64,000 nucleotides of DNA, taken from Cladophialophora immunda (Eukaryota > Ascomycota > Eurotiomycetes > Chaetothyriales > Herpotrichiellaceae). Both the position numbers and the translations under genes were made by a program. Below, piece by piece: positions 11,521 to 25,029 of the stretch. The stretch covers positions 267,704 to 331,703 of the forward strand of contig NW_015622544.1 of the NCBI RefSeq assembly GCF_000835495.1, in the 5' to 3' direction. Under the pieces are notes generated by a model. It was not told where the DNA came from, did no database searches, and saw only the letters and a list, made by a program, of their open reading frames with translations. Position 1 is the stretch's first letter, and every line of letters begins with the position of its first letter.

Positions 11521-12453
11521 ATGGCGACAGTGTCAGTTCATGCTCTGAGCACCGGCCACATTACGATTCCTGAAAGATTCTTTGTGGTTCCAGCAGACCC
11601 TGTTGCCAAACGAACAGTGCCTTCGTTGTCTTTCTTGGTCCAGCACAAAGATGCGGAAAGCGGGAAGGTCACGCGAATCGTCTTCGACCTGGGTATGAGA
11701 CGAGAGCTCGACCTATACCCGCCAGCTTTGACTGCTCACTTGGCCAATAGAGGACCAGTCTCTACGCATCCAGATGCGGTCGCTTCCCTAGCAGCTGGGG
11801 GGGTTCGCGTGAGCGATATCGATTACGTGATATTCAGCCATGTACATTACGATCACGTCGGACTTCCACGGGATTTTGATGACGATAAGACCAAGTTCAT
11901 CGTGGGCAACGGGGCTCTCGATCTTCTCAGCGGGAAGACGCAACTCAACTTGGGGAAGCATTCGGTCTTCGAATCGGATTTGCTCCCGCTGGACAGAACG
12001 ATAGAACTACCTCCTCCAGACGGGGGGAACTCACAATTCTCATGGAAACCATTCGCTAGCTTTCCACATGCGATCGACCTCTTCAAGGACGGCAGTGTGT
12101 ACATTGTCAATGCGCCTGGGCACCTCCCCGGACATATCAATCTCGTGTGCAAGATCTCCAGTCAACCGGCCAAGTTTGTTTGTCTAGCCGGGGATTCATG
12201 TCACGATGTTCGCTTGTTGACGGGGGAGTGCGACATCGCGACATGGACGGACGAAACAGGGCGATACTGCTGCATGCATGTAGACATTCCACGGTCCAAG
12301 GAGACTCTGGCTCGATTGTACTCGGCGTCAAAGGAGGGCATCAAAGTGGAGGGAGAAGAAAAGCCAGCAGAGTTTGAAGTCATCTTTGCCCACGACTTCG
12401 CGTGGGAGGAGAGGGCGGTGAAGGAGGGGAAGTTCTGGCCGGGGAAATTATGA
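11521..12453 (+). CDS. Metallo-beta-lactamase-fold hydrolase, lactonase-like
   Basis: A single-exon protein of 310 residues. The metal-binding motif H-x-H-x-DH is present as SHVHYDHVG near residue 108. Later elements fit the fold: a His in NAPGHLPGHINL, an Asp in LAGDSCHD and a last His in FAHDFAWEE. The size, the early FDLGMRRELD segment and the spacing resemble quorum-quenching N-acyl-homoserine lactonases of the AttM/AiiA type and related fungal hydrolases. The true substrate cannot be read from the sequence; other lactones or thioesters are possible. It has no signal peptide, so it is probably cytosolic. The neighbours give no functional hint. Confidence 0.88.
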   Translation: MATVSVHALSTGHITIPERFFVVPADPVAKRTVPSLSFLVQHKDAESGKVTRIVFDLGMRRELDLYPPALTAHLANRGPVSTHPDAVASLAAGGVRVSDIDYVIFSHVHYDHVGLPRDFDDDKTKFIVGNGALDLLSGKTQLNLGKHSVFESDLLPLDRTIELPPPDGGNSQFSWKPFASFPHAIDLFKDGSVYIVNAPGHLPGHINLVCKISSQPAKFVCLAGDSCHDVRLLTGECDIATWTDETGRYCCMHVDIPRSKETLARLYSASKEGIKVEGEEKPAEFEVIFAHDFAWEERAVKEGKFWPGKL

Positions 12454-12979
12454 TGGCCACTTGAAGAATAGAGAGAGATACATGGGACGGGAGAAATGGG
12501 CTTAGACTGGGCAGGCCCTCCCACCTTTGTTGTCTCGTCGGGCTGTCATCGAGGGAGTTGCATTCGTCGTCGACACGATATCGCTTGAAATGGTAGAGCA
12601 GTTTGAACCACCGGGATCCTCCATCTTCACACAAAGTTCTTCCAGAGACATGGAATGCTTTTGTAGTCTTCTCGTTCAACGACGGGAATGCCGTCCTCAA
12701 TTGCAGGCTCACTCTCATTTGCAGCCGTTGATGGCTTGTTATAGCTACACAAGAATATTTCCCACCCTCATACTGATATGCTTGGTGTCCCCAGGTCCAA
12801 CCCTAGCAAATGCCGTCTTCCTCCTATTCGGAACAATTATTCTGCTGGGGGTATCTTTTGCATGTAAAGTAGAACAAGACTCGAGATGATAATGCTTCTC
12901 TCCATCCAACTCAATCCTGGTACAAGGGCCTCGCGCCGTGCCCCCGCCTTTGTTGGAACCCAAGCTCATGTCCCTTCCT
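12454..12979. other. Intergenic region between convergent genes
   Basis: About 525 bp holding the 3' ends of the MBL gene (plus) and the formin gene (minus). Nothing else recognised. Confidence 0.5.
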
Positions 12980-15900
12980 CTATTCCTGAACCAAACCCTC
13001 TTCCCTCTTTTCCTCATCCTTTTGATCGGCTTCAGCTTCATCGTCATCATCATCCGGCGTCGGGCTGACAATTATCGCTGGGGGTGGCTGTGTGGCCACG
13101 GGACTCAGGGTGCCCCCAGATGATCGTTTGTCCTCGGTAGGCGAGAAGCCATCATTGCCTCCGTCCTGACCGTCCTTTTCCTCCGTCTTCGTTTCGGTCG
13201 GTGATACTATAGACTCCTTGGTGACACTATTGGTGCTCTGGTGTGCGGTGCGCCGTCTCATTCGTCGGGCTTTGCGTTCTTCGTCGGCGCCCTCGCGCCT
13301 CCTGCGCACATCAAGTTCGTCGCCTGTTGATGGGGCCGAGCTTCTCATTTCTTGCAGAGCTCTCAACGCTCGATCGGCCACGTCTTCGCTTTCACTGACA
13401 TCCCCTCTGCCGCTGGTGCCGTCGGTGCTCAGATTATCGTCATTGGCTTTCTCTCCTATGCCACCAAGACCGCGGCTCTCTTCCACCCCGTCCTTTACTT
13501 GAAGCTCGGGGAGCTGCTGGCCGCTGGCGATTCTTTGATCATGTCTCTCCTTTAACCTCGCCCGTCTTCTTCGGTCACGTTGGTCTTTCACTTGCGGCGC
13601 TGCAGCCCGGAGTTTCTCGAGCAAGGTTTCCATGGCGCCATTAGCGGGTGGACTGCCTGGTGTTTCGGCACCGCTTGCAGCGCCACTCACGTTGGTGCTG
13701 GCCTGAGCCCTCTTACGAGCTAGACTGGCTTCGAGACGTCGTTTGTTCTCTTCCATACCCACGTTCTTCTCGCGTGACTTCTTCCATTCCGTCACGAAGC
13801 CGCTCAGTTTCCCGAAGAAATCTCGACGAGCATTTTCATCTTGATTGTCTTCGCCGAAATAGGTCATAATGTCATCGTATGTTCTTGACGCCTCGTCCAG
13901 GAAGAGCTGGAGCTGTTCTGCCTTTCGCCTTGCCTCTTTCATCGACCTTTGAACGACTTGTGCAACACGATCTTGAGGATGGAACTTCTTAGGGTCGCTC
14001 AAGTTGCCGGCGTCCAGTGAAGATTGGACGTTCTTGATGTTGTCAATGTACTTCTTTGCATCTTGCCGCAGTTGGTCAACGTTGAGTTTTGCTGCAGGAA
14101 TGACGCCAGCAATGTCCTCCACAAACCCTTCCCATTGAGAATATTGATTGCGAACAATACGTTCGATGAGGTCCGCGAATGTGGTTTCATTCTTGTCATC
14201 CTTGACCATGCCCAATCGCGCAAGAGAGCTGAGTTTGAAGCCAGAGGCTTGTTTGTTCGAGTCGTTCATGTAGTTTCCGATATCAAGAATGAGGGCTAAG
14301 ACGCTCATGAGAGAAGTGGAGTCACGGATAGCCTCTGAAACATTGACAACGTCCTTCAGCTTGCCGGAAATATCATCGTATTCTTGCTCGTAACTTCGTG
14401 TCAGAGCGAGGGCTCGCATTCTGGCCTTCCAGTAATGGTGTAATTCGTAAGCCGTCTGGAGATAGATTTGATCTTCCCTTGTCAGCTCCGATGGATCCTG
14501 CTCTCGCTTCGAAGACACCGCATCAGGCCCTGTCCAGTCTTTGCTGTAGGGCGCCATGAGCTTGGCGATGTTTTCGGGAATCGTGCAAAGGTCTTCTCGT
14601 TGCAAGAAATCCATGACCACGTTGTTATCCAGGACCTCCTTGTCGCAGTGGATAATCTTCCGCACCACCTCGTCGGCGGAATCGTTCTTGAACTTGGCCA
14701 TGGAGACGTGGAAGTTTCTCATCATGTCACTGCTGATGATCTGCTTCTTGTCATTCTTACCCTTGCTGCCTGCTCCGCCAATGATTTTGATCTCCTTCGC
14801 AATGAATAGCTTCTCGACCTCGTCAAGAACGCCCTTGCGCTGCAATTCGCGATATTTCTCTTCTCTGGACTCGGCATTCACATTCTCGGCCCAGACAGTG
14901 ACTTGAGGCGTATCAACTTTGTCCCAATGGAAAGCTTTGAGTTTCTTCTTCGGCCGCATGATAGGATTCTTAAGCACAGGCACAGGCACCACTGGTGACT
15001 GGGGTAGGAAATGCCCATGCTGCGCACCAGGTAAAGCCGGAGCGCCTGGTGGAGGAGGGGGTGGCGGGGGGATGGGTGATAATGGACTCATAGGTAGAGA
15101 ACCCGGAGGAGGCGGCGGAGGGGGAGGTGGGCCCCCAGTGAAACCTGGCATGGATGGAGTAGCAGGAGAGATGGGTATGCCTGGGAGAGGCGGAGGAGGC
15201 GGTGGCGGTGGTGGCGGAGGCGCTCCTGCTTCGAACCCGGCGATCAAAGAGGTAGACGCCGGATTTGATGGAGGAGGGGGCGGCGGAGGTGGAGGAGGAG
15301 GCCCGTTGAACTTAGCCTCCGCCGCGTGTCCCTCGTCAAGAGGAGTCCTAGGAGATTGGGACTCCAGGCTCGGGTGGGTAGGTCCAGTGGTGACGCCGGC
15401 ATCGTCTCCTTCCCCGGCGGCCTCGTCGCTCTCGTCGTCGATCTTCTTGACCTTCGAGGCAAGCTCATCAAGGAGGTTGCTCTGTTGATTTTGTTGCTCT
15501 GCGCTGATCTTCGGCCTTTTATATTCGACAAGTCGCGGCTTCTCAAAAACAACATCTTCCTCCATGTCAGAATCCTGCTCTGCTTCCTCGCTGATCGCAA
15601 GAGCCTCCAATGCGGCTCTCCGGGGTCCTTTGTGAGCATTGCTGCGGTGGACACTTCCCATAACACTATTGGTGAGATGTCGTCGCGTCTGCTCCTGAAA
15701 ATCGGCATCAACGGCGTCGTCCATCTTTTCACGAAGCTCTCTCAGTCGATCAGAAGGCCCTGTCTGGCCCCACACTTTGCCTTCCAACTTGAATTGTGTC
15801 TTGGTCCGCTCGAGATTGCGCTCCAGGCGCTCCATCAACTTCTCTCGATCGAGAATGCCTGCCAATTGAGCAGGGTCTTGAGACGCAGCGCCCTCTTTGG

Positions 15901-18397
15901 CAGCCCGAGAAGCCGCAACATCTTGGGCATCACGAAGCATGAGATAGAGCTCTCTGGTCTCTAACTCATTGCGCTGCAATTCTTGGGCCCTGATGCGCTG
16001 AAGCTCGGCAACCTCCGATTTCAAAGACTCGGCTTGCCTTGACTGCATTTCGATGATGCCCGCTTGTTCTTCGATCTGTTTCTGCAGCTTCTTCACCAAG
16101 CCATTAGCACCCATGGCGATCTGTGCTGCCATCTCATCTCTTTCGGCAAGGGCCGCTTCAGCAATCTGTCTCGACTCGGTGGCTTCATCAAAAGCGATTC
16201 GGGCCTCGTCGTCGGTATGAAGTCGATCCAGCAAGCTCTGAACGGTGAAGTTGAGGCTCTGCTTGAGGTCCATGTCTGGTAGTCGCCTATCCATGGCCAC
16301 GTAGCTGAGCATCGAGTCCACGAGCTGAAACATCCTCAGCCGTTCGTCGGCGTTGTTCTCTCTAAGTAACAACATGTGCTGCATAGCTGAGATGAAGTAG
16401 TCTTGGGTTCTTGTGCCGTTGACTTTTGACATGATGGCGTCTGTGATTTGCATTGGATCCGTCATGTCCTTGACCTCCCCTTCGATGCTCTCGACCATGC
16501 TGCTTCCTTCGCGCTGTAGCAGATCCTCGTAATCGATCGCCTCATTTTCGCGAAACTTCGCAATTTGTTTGTCAATCACGTCGTACTGAAAAGACTCCAT
16601 CTTGACCAGTATCCGCTTGATCCCACACGCAATGAACTGAGCTCTGATATGGCAGCGTAACTGTAGGTCGCGATCGGGCGCATCCACCAACATGTTGATG
16701 AGGACGAGCGTGGCAACAGCATATTCCATCAGAAGATTCTCCATACCGATGCCACCGCTTCGGACCTCTTCGCTAGCCCCTACGAGGCTGCCCATTTTGC
16801 CTCGGCCATCTATGGTAACTTCCACTATGCGCATCCAGGCGTCGAACCGACCATTCTCACTCATTTGATTCTTGACAAAGTCCATGGCTTGTAGAACCTT
16901 GAGATGCCCCTGGCCTTGATCCCAGTGGCAAAGGAACGTCAAAACTTCACTGACCAGCTTCCTAGTGGTAAGCCTAGGAGAAATCAAACATGTCGCGAGC
17001 GCAACGGGTATCTGCTCGTGCTTCAAAGCGTCATCAGCACCATATTTGTTGTTCATCAACGCTTTGAGACACTTGACAATATCGTACTCCCTGTCCAAGT
17101 CCTTGTCGGTTGAAGCAACAGAACTGATGGGCGTCGGGCCATTGGCTTGACGTCGATTGATCTTCATCAAGACACTGGTCAAGGCGATTTGACCCTGTGC
17201 TTCAATGAACGCCTTAACCCAACTGATGGGCTGGGTTCGTAGACTGACGCTCAGACTTTGCAGCTGTTTGGATGTGATGCTGTTGTCGAGGATCCTTTTG
17301 ACATACCACTCGGGAGTGCCCTCGACGTCTTTAGATATTGGCCCATCAACAGCTCCTGTCTGTCTTGCTTGTTGCCTCCTTTTCTGCTCACCTTGCCACT
17401 CTGTCAATTTGTCTTGATGCACAAGAGTCCATTTCTTTGCGGGCGCATATGCCATCATTTGTCGCCTAGCTTGCTCGGGGAGGTTTTGCCAACCACGTTT
17501 GTGCATCAACTGCAGAAACAACTTCTCGATTTCTGCATCACTTTGAGGTTTCGGCAGGTAAAACCCGGCCGGAGTAAATGAAGTGGTCGAGCTGAAGGGC
17601 GATGCTTGCTGGGTGGGCCAGCCCGAGTGCGAACTGATCTTGGAAAGTCTGGAATGAGTGGGAGAGATTACAGTGACAGAAGAGTCGGAATCCTGGCGGG
17701 GAGGCATTGCCGTTCGTGACGAGTTGTCCGAGGAAAATAGACTAGAACCTCTTGTAGCAGTGGAAGCACTTGACTTTATGCTGGCGCCGTCAAACGACCT
17801 CCTCTGTCCCGATCCCGAGTATGAGTCGGTGGTCGATACTGAGTCGTAGGTGCCATGCTGAGGACCATGGCTGCTCCCTGGCCGACCCCATTGTTGATAT
17901 TTTGTGCCTCGATCCCCCGCTTGACTGGACGCCATTGTTATCCCAGATGCGCTTGACGATTGCGGAGGCGGGCGGGGCCCGGTTGGGTGTGATGATCCAT
18001 TCGATATCCCATTGATGGCAGGGTATTGATGAAAATCAGAACCCCTCGCAAGTTGATACGGTTGTGGATCTTTCCGGGTTGGCACTTGGTCGTCTCGAGG
18101 AAGGTAATCCACCGTTACCGGTGCCTGCCCTCCTGTAGTCGTGGCAGAGTAAGGGATGGAGGTGATGACACCGGCGGTCATGGCGAGACCCGAATTATCG
18201 GGATCCTGGCCATCGTTGGAGGCTACCGACTCTCTTTTCGAATGACGGGAGCCCCAGGACCCGTTCGTGTGGGAGGAATCGAGACTGCCGCTTCCTTCGT
18301 GTCGACTATCAGCTTTGGCGTCTCGGTTGCGTCTAAAGAAACCTTTGCTCGCGGACGACTGTCTGGTCGTCTTGTCGTTCTGGATTATCTGGGGCAT
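12980..18397 (-). CDS. sepA: Diaphanous-related formin (SepA/Bni1 type)
   Basis: One open frame of about 1805 residues. Formins nucleate and elongate unbranched actin filaments for actin cables, septation and tip growth. In order: a disordered Ser-rich N-terminus; GBD/FH3 from about residue 285 (DAEIEKLFLQLMHKRGWQ onward), which binds Rho GTPases; coiled coil around 720-870; an FH1 region with several runs of 8 to 12 prolines (plus-strand glycine-codon mirror at about 15050-15310) that recruits profilin; FH2 with KLKAFHWDKVD and ILDIGNYMN; and a C-terminal DAD-like element METLLEKLRAAAP followed by RDRRRRARLK, which in the family folds back on the FH3 domain to inhibit it. I chose the ATG at 18395-18397 (MPQIIQND); the frame is open further upstream but with no ATG. 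A cryptic in-frame intron cannot be ruled out. Confidence 0.95.
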   Translation of the reverse strand: MPQIIQNDKTTRQSSASKGFFRRNRDAKADSRHEGSGSLDSSHTNGSWGSRHSKRESVASNDGQDPDNSGLAMTAGVITSIPYSATTTGGQAPVTVDYLPRDDQVPTRKDPQPYQLARGSDFHQYPAINGISNGSSHPTGPRPPPQSSSASGITMASSQAGDRGTKYQQWGRPGSSHGPQHGTYDSVSTTDSYSGSGQRRSFDGASIKSSASTATRGSSLFSSDNSSRTAMPPRQDSDSSVTVISPTHSRLSKISSHSGWPTQQASPFSSTTSFTPAGFYLPKPQSDAEIEKLFLQLMHKRGWQNLPEQARRQMMAYAPAKKWTLVHQDKLTEWQGEQKRRQQARQTGAVDGPISKDVEGTPEWYVKRILDNSITSKQLQSLSVSLRTQPISWVKAFIEAQGQIALTSVLMKINRRQANGPTPISSVASTDKDLDREYDIVKCLKALMNNKYGADDALKHEQIPVALATCLISPRLTTRKLVSEVLTFLCHWDQGQGHLKVLQAMDFVKNQMSENGRFDAWMRIVEVTIDGRGKMGSLVGASEEVRSGGIGMENLLMEYAVATLVLINMLVDAPDRDLQLRCHIRAQFIACGIKRILVKMESFQYDVIDKQIAKFRENEAIDYEDLLQREGSSMVESIEGEVKDMTDPMQITDAIMSKVNGTRTQDYFISAMQHMLLLRENNADERLRMFQLVDSMLSYVAMDRRLPDMDLKQSLNFTVQSLLDRLHTDDEARIAFDEATESRQIAEAALAERDEMAAQIAMGANGLVKKLQKQIEEQAGIIEMQSRQAESLKSEVAELQRIRAQELQRNELETRELYLMLRDAQDVAASRAAKEGAASQDPAQLAGILDREKLMERLERNLERTKTQFKLEGKVWGQTGPSDRLRELREKMDDAVDADFQEQTRRHLTNSVMGSVHRSNAHKGPRRAALEALAISEEAEQDSDMEEDVVFEKPRLVEYKRPKISAEQQNQQSNLLDELASKVKKIDDESDEAAGEGDDAGVTTGPTHPSLESQSPRTPLDEGHAAEAKFNGPPPPPPPPPPPSNPASTSLIAGFEAGAPPPPPPPPPPPLPGIPISPATPSMPGFTGGPPPPPPPPPGSLPMSPLSPIPPPPPPPPGAPALPGAQHGHFLPQSPVVPVPVLKNPIMRPKKKLKAFHWDKVDTPQVTVWAENVNAESREEKYRELQRKGVLDEVEKLFIAKEIKIIGGAGSKGKNDKKQIISSDMMRNFHVSMAKFKNDSADEVVRKIIHCDKEVLDNNVVMDFLQREDLCTIPENIAKLMAPYSKDWTGPDAVSSKREQDPSELTREDQIYLQTAYELHHYWKARMRALALTRSYEQEYDDISGKLKDVVNVSEAIRDSTSLMSVLALILDIGNYMNDSNKQASGFKLSSLARLGMVKDDKNETTFADLIERIVRNQYSQWEGFVEDIAGVIPAAKLNVDQLRQDAKKYIDNIKNVQSSLDAGNLSDPKKFHPQDRVAQVVQRSMKEARRKAEQLQLFLDEASRTYDDIMTYFGEDNQDENARRDFFGKLSGFVTEWKKSREKNVGMEENKRRLEASLARKRAQASTNVSGAASGAETPGSPPANGAMETLLEKLRAAAPQVKDQRDRRRRARLKERHDQRIASGQQLPELQVKDGVEESRGLGGIGEKANDDNLSTDGTSGRGDVSESEDVADRALRALQEMRSSAPSTGDELDVRRRREGADEERKARRMRRRTAHQSTNSVTKESIVSPTETKTEEKDGQDGGNDGFSPTEDKRSSGGTLSPVATQPPPAIIVSPTPDDDDDEAEADQKDEEKREEGLVQE

Positions 18398-19941
18398 ACT
18401 CGGTGGCGCGCAGGCAGGCCAACAGGACACATGTGTACCTTGGTGCGGTCGTTATGCCCCGAAAGGGGAAGTCCACCTCTTTGAGACTTATCTCCCCCTC
18501 TTTTCCAAGTAGCCCTGATTCTGTGACGCTCTCGGATTCGGCTGCGGGTGGCGGGAATTTATCCTTGCATGATGCCCTACACTTTCTGACGCTGATACAC
18601 CTTGTTCCAACACACAGGAGGTATCGGCTTTGCAACGCGGCGAGCACGTGTCTGGCCAAATTGGTCGCACGGTGCTGTTGAACAAAGAGGAAACAGGATC
18701 GTTCAGCTGGCAAGGCGGTAAACAATTGGGCGTGGCGGCAGACAATGAAACAACGTATTTATTGGCTGCGGACGTAAGTGAGCGCTATAACCAAGCGAGC
18801 GAGAACGAAAAGACTGGAACAAAGCGAGAGGGAAAGATGCTGGCTCTCAAACAAGATGAAGGACGCTTTAACACGCCGCTCAGGTCGGCGGCGTTTGTCC
18901 AAGGAGTTCGTGATGGCAAGGATGGACGTGGTGGTGGTGGTGATGATGGACGACCAACTTCAAATGTGCCAGAGTCCTGTCAGGTGTACACCGCAGTCCC
19001 CCCGACCCGTTCAAGAGCCACCCAGCAAATGACCGATCTCGAGTTGTCCTTGCGTTTAGGGCGTTGTGGGTTTCTTTGGTGGGTGCCACAGGTGCTTGGT
19101 GCCTTCTTGCCAGGGGTTCAATCAACAGTGTTTGGCGGCGGCCTGGGGGCATTTGATTGCTTAAGCGGCAGCAGTGCCGGCGCCATGGACCAATGGACTC
19201 GGCCAACGGCTGCCCACAGTAGGAGCACCTACTTGTAGGATGCCGGTAAGGGAGAGTGCCCACTAGATGCCCACTGGCACGCCTCTCTTAGGCTCTGCCG
19301 CCTGGGATCGTCAACCAACTAGCCAACTGCGTCGCCATCCCCTTCGCTCAATCCCCAGCTAAACCAATCTCAACTCCTGCTCATGCACGCGATACACCAT
19401 GCCAATGTGCTGAACATAGGCGCGGAGTACTCTGCAGAGTCCCCATTCTTGAGGAAGATGCCCTAGGGACCATATTCGCTTTCTATCCTCGGACTTGTAT
19501 GCTACCCGCGATCCGAACTCTTGACTCTCCTAGAGTTTGACACTTGACACCTGTGTTTGCTACTCTACAACTGCTGCAGAAGACTACACGTTTAAGAACT
19601 ATTTGGATAGGACAATTGTGCAGGCGCCCACTCGACACCTTGGGAGAGTCACCGATTCGCCTCCGACCGACGAACGGCCCCTCCTGGCCAGTGGCCACGG
19701 TCTGGACACCAAGCTTGCCAGATTTGGCTGCGGCTAATCTCGCGACGGGCACTATCCTCGAGCACCTCACTCCATACCGCTTGGTATATATCGCAGCTTT
19801 CCGTCCCCCTCCTCTCTCCCTGCCGCCGAGTATGGCGGCGTGAAAATGGGTTCCGTCTTGAGGCGCTCGCTGCCCAGCACAATCATCAGTACTAAAGACG
19901 CACCGCCAGCCCCCGTCAGCACCACCGTTGCCAGCAGCGCC
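18398..19941. promoter_or_regulatory. Upstream region of the formin gene and of the membrane-protein gene
   Basis: About 1.5 kb between divergent genes. No supported gene. It contains ATGAAACA at 18745-18752, a match to the Ste12 pheromone response element, about 350 bp upstream of the formin start. A small inverted repeat GTAGG-agca-CCTAC lies near 19217-19230. An open frame on plus around 18630-19238 is not protein-like. Confidence 0.35.
18745..18752 (+). promoter_or_regulatory. Candidate Ste12 pheromone response element
   Basis: The sequence ATGAAACA matches the yeast PRE consensus (A)TGAAACA. It lies about 348 bp upstream of the formin start codon. The motif is short, so a chance match is quite possible; other copies in the window (for example 21123 and 36386) lie in 3' or intergenic sequence. 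Confidence 0.25.
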
Positions 19942-20597
19942 ATGGCTGGGTCAGGGTTCGTGAACTTCTCTAGGGTACGAGTCTCTTCTTGAATCAAACA
20001 GGAGTGTCGAGAGGGTTAACTGCGGTAGTACAGACGATTCTGCTCCCTCTATTCATTTCCCTAGTCCTTTATCTCTTGGTGTTCTACGCCTTACTGCCTC
20101 TCTATCGTCGCCATCGAGCTCGGTATTCACAGTACCTCCCACTCCCACTCCAATCCGTCCAAACCGCCTCTTATTCTCTCTCCACCCGCGTCCTCAACCT
20201 ATTAGTACCGCCTCACATACGCTACATACTACCAGCACTCTCCGCCCGACTCTTTATGCCCTCAACATGGTCGTTTCGGTTCGCACGAGACCGGTCCAAC
20301 AGCATCGTTAGCGCCGACGATGGCACTCTTTTTGACGAAGAATCCGGAGAGGCTATGGTCGGGTTTGACGCCCAAGAGCGGAATCGGAGAAGGGACGCCA
20401 TGGAGAGACAGGTTTCCAACATGGATGCCGCCACCAGAACCGTGAGTCGCAGTGGGGGTGCAGGAGGGGAGCACGAGTCGGACTCGAACCGACGACTAAG
20501 TCGAGAGTTGGAGGAAGTATTCCGTGATGATTCCGATGAAGATGATGAAGACGATCAGGTCGTGGTCGGCAGACGAGGCAGCAGTGCTAGGACATGA
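19942..20597 (+). CDS. Small single-pass membrane protein of unknown function
   Basis: The main exon encodes GLTAVVQTILLPLFISLVLY and onward, a clear membrane helix, followed by the basic LYRRHRARYSQYLPL, then a long polar tail rich in Arg, Ser, Asp and Glu ending near residue 200. This suggests an N-terminal anchor with a cytoplasmic tail. No ATG opens the main frame. The best nearby start is ATG 19942 (MAGSGF), joined by a short intron ending just before the AGGGTTAACT stretch at about 20013; the donor could be GTCAGG or GTTCGT, both leaving the frame intact with an intron of about 50-60 bp. The start exon is therefore unresolved. I do not recognise the family. It is probably a conserved fungal protein because the coding pattern is strong. 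Confidence 0.6.
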
Positions 20598-21497
20598 GTA
20601 GGATCACGATGCCACGAGTGAAACTCAATTCGAAGTGGAAAATGGACACAACTATTTCTTTTCCGGACTAGGGAAGCTATGTGTTGGACAAGCACCGCCC
20701 GTGTCGGGCTTTAGGCCAAGGACATTATCCGAGTTCCTTCAATCGAAACAGTCCATCCCGCCCAAGGCTGTAATCCATCCGGTGAAACCTCTTCTTTTGG
20801 CGAGCATCATTCTCTTGACATTTTGATCCCCACGGTCGACCACCTACGGAGGGATCTCAAGCAGGAAGGTAGACGAGCAAAAGAACGGCGTTGCTTTGTT
20901 TCACGATCCGCCAGGGTACATACATAGACTGAGATACAAGTCTATAGAAAAGAGAGCTGAGGACTTTCCCCTACTTCTATGACGCTGGGCGCAGGATTGC
21001 AGTAGCAGGAGTAGAACCTCTAAGCTTCCATGTACTGGTGGATCGAAAGAGAGAGACAGAAGCGTAATAGAACGGTATTTGGACGCCTGAGAGAATTGTT
21101 TTGGTCCCCTTTTGATAGGATGGATGAAACATAAATAAATGCGGCTATATATGTACAGTTGGTCCAGCAGATTGCTAAAGTTCCAGTCCACGTCGTAGGT
21201 GTCAGAGACGTCTCCTCGCCATCCCAAGCCCCGAGACGAGGAACAAAATACAAGGGGAAGAATGCCACCGTTCAGCTGCCTGCTGAGGATGCTGTCCAAC
21301 ATCAAAAGGCCTCACAAACTACCCGCCACCTCCTCGTAATCTTCCACATGCATCGAGCTCTGGTTCGTCATGCGCGTGGTCCCGTCTCCTTTCCAGGTAT
21401 CAGACGGGGCTTGCGGTAAAACACTAAAAGCATAAGAATTTCCTTTTCCGTTCTTGAAAGTGAATCATTCAGCAACTGCAACATGCATGTCTCAGAT
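20598..21497. other. Intergenic region between convergent genes
   Basis: About 900 bp between the membrane-protein gene and the STE12 stop. It holds two 3' UTRs. No gene is supported. Confidence 0.5.
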
Positions 21498-23668
<2,171 letters not shown>

Positions 23669-25029
23669 CGCAGTGGTCGGGGTATAAGCGTCGACGCTAT
23701 CCAGGTGTCGACGGAAACGGGCGGAGGGTCGCTGGCTGTCTTGACCGACTCGGAGTGAAATGTTTTCTTGCTCAGCTCATGCAATACAGGAGAGTATATC
23801 AGAGTCTATTTTTCTTGTTCAATCGAACTCTTTTTCGTCGCCGCAATGGAGGCCGGCTGCGGAGGGAAAGGATTGTTGGGAGACGGATTGAACCACGAAC
23901 AACTGAGCAGTAGGAGGTTTGCGAGTGTGTATAGCGAATGTGTCGATGATGTAAATGGAGTCAGTGCGAGAGACCAGCTTCGCAAAACGTCCAGACGTGG
24001 TAGAGCTCCTGTCTCGAGTTCGTGGGAAGCGAGGACAGGTGAAACGAAAGTGGGTAAGGAGAGAAGCTAGTCTCTTAAAAGTCCTCAGAGCAAGGCCGAG
24101 TACAGGAAGTGAAAGTTGACAAGGAAGAAGGACTGGGAGGATGCTGTAGCAACAAAAGAGGTGGAACAAATCGAGGAGTGATAAAGGTGCAGAGGGAATA
24201 AGAGGTGGAAGAGGGAAAAGGGTAGAGAGGGAGAGTCGAAGGGTGAGACCGGGCCCAGCGAGGAAGCGAGAGACAGACACGACCGAGCAGTGAGGAGGAG
24301 TGGGAAAAGAGACAGACTGCGGACGCGGATAAAAGCTGTGGGCGCTGGGTCTCTAATACTAGTCCCTTAGTTCCCTAAAGCACCGTCCCCGCTAATCCTT
24401 TTTCCCCGCTAGCCCAAGCCTAGGGTACAGGCGGCCAGCAGGCCTACTAGCCTAGGGAGCCCGCCCGACGAAAATCTTGGACAGGGCTGGTTCTACAGGC
24501 ACGGATGCTATCTTGCTAGGCGGGCCCATGGGAGGAAAGGGGAGGGCGACATCTGTGCTCAGCACACAGTAGCACCAATTGATGCCATTCTTCCCCCCAG
24601 TCCGGCCAGCTCTTCGCCCAAGGGATGCCAGGCACCGACCTAGTCCAGCTCCCTATCGTATAACAGCAGAACATTGGAGCCCGGCTTGCCGCCTCAACCG
24701 TCAAAGAGGGGGGGGCAAAGGAGGCCGACCGCGATGACCGACAGACCTTGTCCCCCTTGGTTCCTGGGATTCCTCTTTTCGCTTGCGCCCAAGGCTCACA
24801 GTAGCCGCTCCTTAGCCTCTCTTTCCTGTCCCACTCCAACGAAAATCCGCGCTAGAACAGGTACCAATACGTCTTGATCCACCTCTTCCTGCTTCTGTTG
24901 TTGATCTTTTCTCCCCCCAGAGACCAAGAACTTCGCTGGGTTGATGAGCTCTACCACGTACCATCTCTGATCCGCCCCCAAAAACCTTCCAGCCATCCAT
25001 CTTCGGGACTTGGAAAATCCGTGATTTAC
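23669..25029. promoter_or_regulatory. Upstream region of STE12
   Basis: About 1.36 kb. A purine-rich leader occupies roughly 24070-24330. From about 24355 to 24530 there is a GC-rich block with repeated CTAG, CCTAGG and CTAGGCG cores, including CCCAAGCCTAGG at 24413-24424, identical to a 12-mer upstream of STE11. No gene recognised. Confidence 0.4.

Noticed and set aside
14919..15488. Plus-strand glycine-rich open frame
   Set aside because: It is the antisense of the formin FH1 proline codons.
18630..19238. A 202-codon plus-strand frame in the formin upstream region
   Set aside because: Non-ATG start possible, no family match, amino-acid make-up unlike proteins; more likely untranslated or promoter sequence.
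20473..20500. tRNA T-arm-like GTCGGTTCGAGTCCGAC on minus
   Set aside because: It lies inside a coding exon and no acceptor, D or anticodon stem could be paired with it.
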